The position numbers and the translations under genes were made by a program. A stretch of 40,794 bases of DNA from Nitrosomonadaceae bacterium (GTDB taxonomy: Bacteria > Pseudomonadota > Gammaproteobacteria > Burkholderiales > Nitrosomonadaceae): assembly GCA_919902515.1 (NCBI GenBank), contig CAKKRD010000057.1:1-40794 (forward strand). Reading direction: 5' to 3'. Below are positions 35,110-40,794 of this stretch, piece by piece. The notes beneath the pieces were generated by a model. That model saw only the letters and a list, made by a program, of their open reading frames with translations. It searched no databases and was not told where the DNA came from. Each line of letters begins with the position of its first letter. Within the stretch, counting starts at the first letter, position 1.

Positions 35110-35877
35110 TCAAACCAGTTGCCGCCAGCCAAACCCCTCGTTCTGGCTGGCGATGCCGATCCAGTTTCTGTCGCAGCTCAAGCCATTGCTCAGCGCAGCT
35201 TGCGCCAGCAGCGGGGTATTGTTGGTCCGGCTCAAATGAGCGGCAATGACATGCTGCAGCCGGCTGCAATCAAGACTTGCCAGGAGTTTTGCCGCAGCGG
35301 TATTTTCAAGATGTCCGAAACGGCCGCCAATGCGCTGCTTGAGGCTTGACGGATAATCGCTGTTCGCAAGCATTTGCGCGTCGTGATTGCACTCCAGCAC
35401 CAGCGCATGGCACCGGCTTAAGACCGCTTCGATATGCGGGGTGGAATAGCCGGTATCGGTCAGCACGCCCAGGCGCACCGCACCGTCGCTGAATACAAAC
35501 TGTGCCGGCTCCTGGGCGTCATGCGGAACCGGGTAAGGCTCTATCTCGATGGCATCGATGGCAAAACGCTGATGACTGTCGATGATATTGACTTGCGGCA
35601 ATGCCGCAAAAGCCTTCTCCATACTGCGCAGGGTACCATGCGTCAGCCACACCGGGATATCAAATTTGCGTGCCAGCCGCGCTACTCCGCTGATATGGTC
35701 GTCGTGCTCATGCGTGACAACGATACCATTTATCATGCCGGGATCAAGATCGAGACGGGAAAGACGGGCAATGGTTTCTTTCAGGGTAAAGCCACAGTCC
35801 AGCAGCAGCCGGGTATCTGCCACCTCGACCACCAGACCATTTCCCTGGGAGCCGCTACCTAAGCAGGCAAAGCGCAT
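35110..35877 (-). CDS. metallo-beta-lactamase-fold hydrolase (YycJ/WalJ-like)
   Basis: A 255-aa cytosolic hydrolase with the metal-binding motif THEHDDH (H56, H58, D60, H61). The N-terminal LGSGSQGNGLVVEVADTRLLLDCG is typical of the YycJ/WalJ-type subgroup of DNA- or RNA-processing enzymes. Further metal ligands come from the late His residues (ECNHDAQML, GHLENTAAA, AAHLSRTNN). The start ATG 35877 lies 14 bp after bamC; no strong ribosome binding site is visible. It shares an operon with bamC and dapA. The substrate is not known. Confidence 0.85.
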   Translation of the reverse strand: MRFACLGSGSQGNGLVVEVADTRLLLDCGFTLKETIARLSRLDLDPGMINGIVVTHEHDDHISGVARLARKFDIPVWLTHGTLRSMEKAFAALPQVNIIDSHQRFAIDAIEIEPYPVPHDAQEPAQFVFSDGAVRLGVLTDTGYSTPHIEAVLSRCHALVLECNHDAQMLANSDYPSSLKQRIGGRFGHLENTAAAKLLASLDCSRLQHVIAAHLSRTNNTPLLAQAALSNGLSCDRNWIGIASQNEGFGWRQLV

Positions 35878-35891
35878 TTACAGGATTGGAA

Positions 35892-37040
35892 TTACTTGAG
35901 CTGCTCATACAGCAGATTCAATATCTTGGTTGCCGTGGCGGATTTTTCTGGGGCACCTTCTTGATTAAGCACTTTGACTTCGCTGCCTGCCTCTGCCGTA
36001 CTCACCTGAATGCGGTATTGCTCCGGTTTGGCGGCGGCGGCAGCAGCTTCACTGCGCCAGAAAGCAAGTTTTGCCAGCATGCCTTCGCCACCCTTATCGT
36101 TATCTTTATCGGGATTGACATAGCGCACGAAGTAAATGCCTTGTGAGCGATCACGGTCTTCCACGGTAAAGCCAACACGGTCAAGCGCGAGCCCAACGCG
36201 TCGCCATGAACGGTCAAATGCCTCGTTCAGCGTGAGAACTCCACCGCGTTCACGGTCAATACGTGCACGTTCCTGACCGCCGCCTGGGCTGGCCATAGCC
36301 GTTCGGGCACGCGCCTCCTCCACGCCGAAGCGCATCATCAAACGGGCAAGCATTTCGGCTTCCAGGCTCTGGTCGGCAGGCCGTGGCTGCCAGACGGTAC
36401 GTGTATTACCTTCCAGCACTTCGTCCATGCCGCGGTGGCTGATGTAAATTTCGGTAGTGCCCGCTTCGCCCCGTTCCAGGCGGGTGCGGAACTTGTCGCG
36501 CTGACCGGTCGAATACAAACTATCCAGAACCTTGGAGAGTATGCTGCGTATGATATCTTGTGGAATATTGGCGCGGTTTTCCGCCCAATCGGTTTCCATC
36601 ACCCCGGCTGCGGGTGTTTCCACATTGATGATAAAACCCAGTTCCTGCCAGAATTCTTTTACTATCGGCCATACTGCCTCCGGCTCACCTTTCACCACCA
36701 GCCAGCGCTGAGTACCGGCGCGCTCAATGCGCGCCCCAGAGTCATCCGACGCAGGTAGAAGAGAAGTGGAACCGGCTCCGGGGTTACCCGTTCGTTCCTT
36801 GTTATAAGCGGAATAAGTCGCGCTTCCTGACGGGTTGATATCGGGAACAATATAGCGCTCATCTGTGCTGGGTGCAGTCAAATCCGGCGGCACTTCCAAC
36901 GGCGGCAGCTTGCCTGCCGACTTGTAGTCCATTTTCTTGCTTTCTGGCAGCAAGGTCATCAGGTTACAGCCTGTCACTGCCACCGCCACCATCAATGCCA
37001 GGCAGCGCGTGACCGTTCTGCGCCATCTCATATTAAACAT
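35892..37040 (-). CDS. bamC: outer membrane assembly lipoprotein BamC
   Basis: Member of the BAM complex that inserts beta-barrel proteins (formerly NlpB). The 382-aa product starts at ATG 37040, with AGAAGGG four bases upstream, overlapping the end of dapA by eight bases; ATG 37031 is the alternative. The signal peptide ([13 protein letters not shown]) ends in the lipobox VTGC (C25). The low-complexity N-terminal region [20 protein letters not shown] is the BamC part that contacts BamD. Two helix-grip domains follow. The dapA-bamC pair is a classic arrangement. Confidence 0.93.
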   Translation of the reverse strand: MFNMRWRRTVTRCLALMVAVAVTGCNLMTLLPESKKMDYKSAGKLPPLEVPPDLTAPSTDERYIVPDINPSGSATYSAYNKERTGNPGAGSTSLLPASDDSGARIERAGTQRWLVVKGEPEAVWPIVKEFWQELGFIINVETPAAGVMETDWAENRANIPQDIIRSILSKVLDSLYSTGQRDKFRTRLERGEAGTTEIYISHRGMDEVLEGNTRTVWQPRPADQSLEAEMLARLMMRFGVEEARARTAMASPGGGQERARIDRERGGVLTLNEAFDRSWRRVGLALDRVGFTVEDRDRSQGIYFVRYVNPDKDNDKGGEGMLAKLAFWRSEAAAAAAKPEQYRIQVSTAEAGSEVKVLNQEGAPEKSATATKILNLLYEQLK

Positions 37041-37941
37041 CCAGCCCTTCTGCAGCATGAATCCCGGCCTGGCGCATCGCTTCCCTGACAACCTGATGAT
37101 ACTGCGCCGACAGCGGGGTCAACGGCAGCCGCAAACTGGGGCCTATCAGCCCCATTTGTGCCAGCGCCCACTTCACTGGAATCGGGTTGGCTTCAATGAA
37201 CAAATCCAGATGCAGGCCCAGCAATTTGTTGTTGGCCGCGCGGGCGGCGGTCAGATCGCCGGTAAATGCTGCTACGCACATTTCGTGCATCAGTTTCGGT
37301 GCGACATTGGCCGTGACCGAGATCACGCCGTGCCCGCCCAGCAACAACAGCGCCAGGGCGCTGGCATCATCTCCACTATAAATTGCAAAATCTGGCGGGG
37401 CACGGCGCAACAAGTCAGAACCGCGGCCGATGTCGCCGGTCGCATCCTTGATGCCGACGATATTGGGGATCTGTGCCAGCCGTAGTGCCGTATCGTTGGT
37501 GATATCCGCCACTGTCCTGCCCGGCACATTGTACAAAATCTGGGGGATGTCCACCGCTTCCGCCACCGCTCTGAAGTGTTGATACAAGCCTTCCTGGGTG
37601 GGTTTGTTGTAATAGGGAACCACTGACAGGCTCGCATCTGCGCCGGCATCCTTGGCGTAGATCGACAGGTCTATGGCTTCCCGCGTGGAGTTCGCGCCGG
37701 TACCGGCGAGCACCGGCACGCGCCCGGCGGCATGCTCCACCGCGATACGTATCAGCAGATGATGCTCGTCGAAATCGACTGTGGGAGACTCGCCGGTAGT
37801 ACCCGCCACCACGATGCCGTCTGTCCCCTGCGCCACATGGAAATCAATCAGGGCGCGGAAACGCTCCAGATCCAGTTCGCCTGCTGCGTGCATGGGCGTA
37901 ACGATGGCGACCAGGCTGCCTCTCATTGCAATACTGCGCAT
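37033..37941 (-). CDS. dapA: 4-hydroxy-tetrahydrodipicolinate synthase
   Basis: First committed step to lysine and diaminopimelate: it condenses pyruvate and aspartate semialdehyde. The 302-aa aldolase has GTTGESPT (residues 47-54), [20 protein letters not shown] and the Schiff-base lysine in VGIKDATGD (K165). The family's usual N-terminus begins at [12 protein letters not shown], so an in-frame ATG at 37926 (297 aa) may be the true start; ATG 37941 has GAGGG only two bases upstream. It overlaps bamC by eight bases. A -10-like TAAAAT (37974-37969) lies 28 bp before the ATG. Confidence 0.95.
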   Translation of the reverse strand: MRSIAMRGSLVAIVTPMHAAGELDLERFRALIDFHVAQGTDGIVVAGTTGESPTVDFDEHHLLIRIAVEHAAGRVPVLAGTGANSTREAIDLSIYAKDAGADASLSVVPYYNKPTQEGLYQHFRAVAEAVDIPQILYNVPGRTVADITNDTALRLAQIPNIVGIKDATGDIGRGSDLLRRAPPDFAIYSGDDASALALLLLGGHGVISVTANVAPKLMHEMCVAAFTGDLTAARAANNKLLGLHLDLFIEANPIPVKWALAQMGLIGPSLRLPLTPLSAQYHQVVREAMRQAGIHAAEGLDV

Positions 37942-38076
37942 GACCCTCTATCCGCTAAAAAAGCCGATATTTTACCTGAATCTTGCGCCTCCCAAGAATA
38001 TTCGCTGCGCATCATTCCGGCCGCCATGGTCTGCATCCCCTGCTGCGCGCAATACCTCACGCCTGCGCCCCGCAAA

Positions 38077-40656
38077 TCACGCCTTTGCAAACACCCATGC
38101 GCCGTTGCTGCAATCTACTTTGATTGTGTCTTTGGCGGCAAAGCGGCCTTCGAGTATCTCTTTTGCCAAAGGGTTTTCGACTTGCGCCTGGATCGCACGC
38201 TTCAACGGCCGCGCACCAAAAACCGGATCGAAACCAGCCTGGGCGAGTTCCATCAGCGCGGCTTCCGACACCTGCAGTTTCATTTCCAGTTTCGCCAGCC
38301 TTGCTTCCAGATATTGCAACTGTATCCGCGCGATCGACTGAATGTGCTTCTCGTCCAGCGCATGGAATACCACTACCTCATCGATGCGATTGATGAATTC
38401 GGGGCGGAAATAAGATTTCACCTCGCCCATCACCGCCAGCTTGATCGCCTGATAATCATCGCCCGTCATTTGCTGGATCATCTGCGAACCGAGGTTGGAG
38501 GTCATCACGATCACCGTATTCTTGAAATCGACGGTGCGCCCCTGACCATCGGTCATGCGGCCGTCATCCAGCGCTTGCAGCAGCACGTTGAACACATCCG
38601 GGTGCGCTTTTTCCACCTCGTCCAGCAGGATCACCGCGTACGGCTTTCTGCGTACTGCTTCGGTCAGGCCGCCGCCTTCCTCATAGCCCACATAGCCGGG
38701 CGGCGCACCGATCAGCCGCGCCACGGAATGTTTCTCCATGTATTCGCTCATGTCTATGCGAATCAGGCGATCCTCGGAGTCGAACAGAAAACCTGCCAGC
38801 GCCTTGCACAATTCGGTTTTGCCCACACCCGTCGGTCCCAGGAACAGGAATGAGCCATAAGGACGATTGGGGTCGGAAAGCCCCGCGCGTGAACGGCGGA
38901 TCGCATCCGACACCAGCCGTACCGCCTCGTCCTGCCCGACCACGCGCTCGTGCAGCTTTTGCTCCATATGCAGCAGCTTTTCCCGTTCGCCCTGCATCAT
39001 CCTGGAAACGGGGATGCCGGTAGCGCGGCTCACCACTTCGGCAATTTCCTCCGCACCAACCTGGGTGCGCAGCAAACGATTCTTGGGCTTGCTCTCCTCG
39101 ACATGTACCGCTTCTTTCAGTTTGGCTTCGAGCTGTGGCAACTTGCCATATTGCAGCTCGGCAACTTTTTCCAGCTTGCCTTCGCGTTGCAGCTTGACGA
39201 TCTCGGCGCGCACCTTGTCCATTTCTTCCTTGAGTTGCGCCGTGCCTTGCGCCGCACCTTTTTCCGCCTTCAAGATCTCTTCCAGATCGGCGTATTCGCG
39301 TTGCAGTTTCTTGATCTCGTCTTCGATCAGCGCAAGACGTTTTTGCGAGGCCTCGTCCTTCTCCTTCTTCATCGCCTCGCGCTCAATCTTGAGCTGGATC
39401 AGGCGGCGATCCAGTTTGTCCATCACTTCGGGCTTGGAATCGATTTCCATTCTGACGCGCGCCGCAGCCTCGTCGATCAGGTCGATCGCCTTGTCCGGCA
39501 GAAAACGGTCGGTGATGTAGCGGTGCGACAGTTCCGCCGCCGCAATGATGGCCGGGTCGGTGATGTCCACGCCATGATGCAGCTCGTATCTTTCCTGCAA
39601 CCCGCGCAGAATGGCGATGGTGGCTTCCACGCTGGGCTCGTCCACCAGTACTTTCTGAAAGCGGCGTTCCAGCGCGGCATCCTTTTCGACGTATTTACGG
39701 TATTCATCCAGCGTGGTGGCGCCTACGCAATGCAACTCGCCTCGCGCCAGTGCGGGTTTGAGCATATTGCCCGCATCCATCGCACCTTCCGCCTTGCCCG
39801 CGCCGACCATGGTGTGCAATTCGTCGATAAATACAATGGTGCTGCCTTCATCCTGCGCGAGCTCCTTCAATACCGACTTCAGGCGTTCCTCGAATTCGCC
39901 ACGGTATTTGGCCCCAGCCAGCAGCGCAGCCATGTCGAGCGACAGCACGCGCTTGTTTTTCAGAGTTTCCGGCACCTCGCCGTTGACGATCCGTTGCGCC
40001 AGACCCTCCACGATGGCGGTCTTGCCCACACCGGGTTCGCCGATCAAAACCGGATTGTTTTTGGTGCGCCGCTGCAATACCTGGATGGTGCGGCGGATTT
40101 CATCATCACGTCCGATCACCGGATCGAGCTTGCCCATGCGCGCACGGTCAGTGAGATCAAGGGTATATTTTTTCAGGGATTCACGGCTGCTTTCGGCTTC
40201 GGCGCTGCCAACATTCTCGCCGCCGCGCACCGTACTGATGGTCTGCTCCAGTGCCGCGCGATTGGCCCCATGCTGCTTCAGCAGCGTGCCGGTTTCGCCC
40301 TTGTCCTGCAGTGCTGCCAGCAGAAACAGTTCCGATGCGATGAACTGGTCGCCGCGTTTTTGTGCTTCCTTGTCGGCCAGATTGAGCAGATTACCAAGTT
40401 CGCGTGAGGCGCTGATTTCTCCGCCAGTGCCCTCCACTTTGGGCAGGCGCTCCGTGCTTTTCTTCAGTGCATCACGCAGCGGGGCAACATTGGCGCCGGA
40501 GCGCTGCAGCAATGAAGCCGTGCCGCCATCTTCCTGCTGCAATAACGCCAGCAACAGATGTTGCGGCTCAATATAAGAGTTGTCCTGACCAACCGCCATG
40601 CTCTGTGCATCGGCCAGTGCCTGCTGGAAGCGGGTAGTTAATTTATCGAAACGCAT
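38077..40656 (-). CDS. clpB: chaperone ClpB (disaggregase)
   Basis: Hsp100 AAA+ ATPase that resolubilises aggregated proteins with DnaK. The 859-aa product starts at ATG 40656 after the strong ribosome binding site GGAGG; a GTG at 40668 would begin inside that site. The N-terminal Clp domain ([12 protein letters not shown]...) is followed by AAA1 with Walker [10 protein letters not shown], the coiled-coil middle domain (from about residue 400, [21 protein letters not shown]-like heptads) and AAA2 with [15 protein letters not shown]-terminal RPLKRAIQ is typical of ClpB. It stands alone behind a heat-shock promoter, 135 bp from dapA; nothing is seen in that gap. Confidence 0.96.
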   Translation of the reverse strand: MRFDKLTTRFQQALADAQSMAVGQDNSYIEPQHLLLALLQQEDGGTASLLQRSGANVAPLRDALKKSTERLPKVEGTGGEISASRELGNLLNLADKEAQKRGDQFIASELFLLAALQDKGETGTLLKQHGANRAALEQTISTVRGGENVGSAEAESSRESLKKYTLDLTDRARMGKLDPVIGRDDEIRRTIQVLQRRTKNNPVLIGEPGVGKTAIVEGLAQRIVNGEVPETLKNKRVLSLDMAALLAGAKYRGEFEERLKSVLKELAQDEGSTIVFIDELHTMVGAGKAEGAMDAGNMLKPALARGELHCVGATTLDEYRKYVEKDAALERRFQKVLVDEPSVEATIAILRGLQERYELHHGVDITDPAIIAAAELSHRYITDRFLPDKAIDLIDEAAARVRMEIDSKPEVMDKLDRRLIQLKIEREAMKKEKDEASQKRLALIEDEIKKLQREYADLEEILKAEKGAAQGTAQLKEEMDKVRAEIVKLQREGKLEKVAELQYGKLPQLEAKLKEAVHVEESKPKNRLLRTQVGAEEIAEVVSRATGIPVSRMMQGEREKLLHMEQKLHERVVGQDEAVRLVSDAIRRSRAGLSDPNRPYGSFLFLGPTGVGKTELCKALAGFLFDSEDRLIRIDMSEYMEKHSVARLIGAPPGYVGYEEGGGLTEAVRRKPYAVILLDEVEKAHPDVFNVLLQALDDGRMTDGQGRTVDFKNTVIVMTSNLGSQMIQQMTGDDYQAIKLAVMGEVKSYFRPEFINRIDEVVVFHALDEKHIQSIARIQLQYLEARLAKLEMKLQVSEAALMELAQAGFDPVFGARPLKRAIQAQVENPLAKEILEGRFAAKDTIKVDCSNGAWVFAKA

Positions 40657-40684
40657 AGAATCCTCCACTGTGTAGTTGCAGACT

Positions 40685-40712
40685 ACATGGGGGGATAGTG
40701 GAGAATTTCAAG
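40685..40712 (-). promoter_or_regulatory. sigma32 heat-shock promoter of clpB
   Basis: On the minus strand CTTGAAA (40712-40706) is followed after 13 bp by CCCCATGT (40692-40685), matching the RpoH consensus CTTGAAA-N(13-15)-CCCCATnT closely. It lies about 30 bases upstream of the clpB start, so the predicted leader is short. Confidence 0.88.
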
Positions 40713-40794
40713 GGTGCGCTACGTTCTGCGCGCGGGGACGAACGGTCCGGCTCAAGCAACCGTGGATGGCTACCGCTGCAATCTGCTCATGATT

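Noticed and set aside
38950-40407. 485-codon open frame on the plus strand opposite clpB
   Set aside because: It is a shadow of the well-conserved clpB gene; the sequence has no recognisable motif and the third-codon bias fits clpB.
1-40794. tRNA, rRNA, CRISPR array or replication origin
   Set aside because: No tRNA cloverleaf, rRNA core, regularly spaced repeats or DnaA-box cluster was noticed on reading both strands; a tool scan could still find a short RNA.

Overview
The window reads as chromosomal DNA of a Gram-negative betaproteobacterium. The signs are a beta-type malate dehydrogenase of 327 residues, the order sdhC-sdhD-sdhA-sdhB-sdhE-gltA-odhA-odhB-lpdA, a BamC outer-membrane-assembly lipoprotein beside dapA, a divergently transcribed CysB, and a Fe-S-type CysH without CysC. 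I lean towards the Nitrosomonadales (Nitrosomonas, Nitrosospira or Gallionella-like), but the sequence alone does not fix the genus. No rRNA, tRNA or CRISPR array was seen.

Layout. (1) 100-10415, minus strand: one tightly packed TCA-cycle operon holding succinate dehydrogenase with its flavinylation factor SdhE, citrate synthase and the three components of 2-oxoglutarate dehydrogenase. (2) 10533-13766, plus strand: malate dehydrogenase behind a near-consensus sigma70 promoter, then prpB and prpC of the 2-methylcitrate cycle. (3) 13767-16766: an accessory island. It holds an unknown 180-aa protein, a VRR-NUC-type nuclease, a small membrane protein and a higBA-type toxin-antitoxin pair. The junctions between them carry attC-like sites, so I read it as a small integron cassette array with no integrase gene in the window. 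(4) 16767-19669, minus: proton-translocating NAD(P) transhydrogenase pntB, pntAb, pntAa. (5) 19838-23389, minus: a 1183-aa protein joining a GltD/NfnB-like flavoprotein to a PyrK/NfnA-like ferredoxin reductase module. (6) 23495-29184: the sulfate assimilation operon cysI-cysH-cysD-cysN on the minus strand, ended by a hairpin terminator, with cysB divergent on the plus strand across a 314-bp palindrome-rich gap. (7) 30217-33251, plus: mutL and a RoxA/YcfD-type ribosomal oxygenase. (8) 33470-35090: four tandem small lipoprotein genes, each followed by its own terminator hairpin. (9) 35110-40656, minus: a metallo-beta-lactamase-fold hydrolase, bamC, dapA and clpB, the last behind a textbook sigma32 heat-shock promoter.

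The genes form a coherent core-metabolism picture. SDH, 2-oxoglutarate dehydrogenase, citrate synthase and MDH supply most of the oxidative TCA cycle. Transhydrogenase and the fused flavoprotein act in NAD(H)/NADP(H) balance, the flavoprotein by inference. The cys operon makes sulfide from sulfate through APS without a PAPS step. The parts most worth a second look are the cassette island, the NfnBA-like fusion, the sulfite reductase with two complete four-cysteine sets, and the lipoprotein array.
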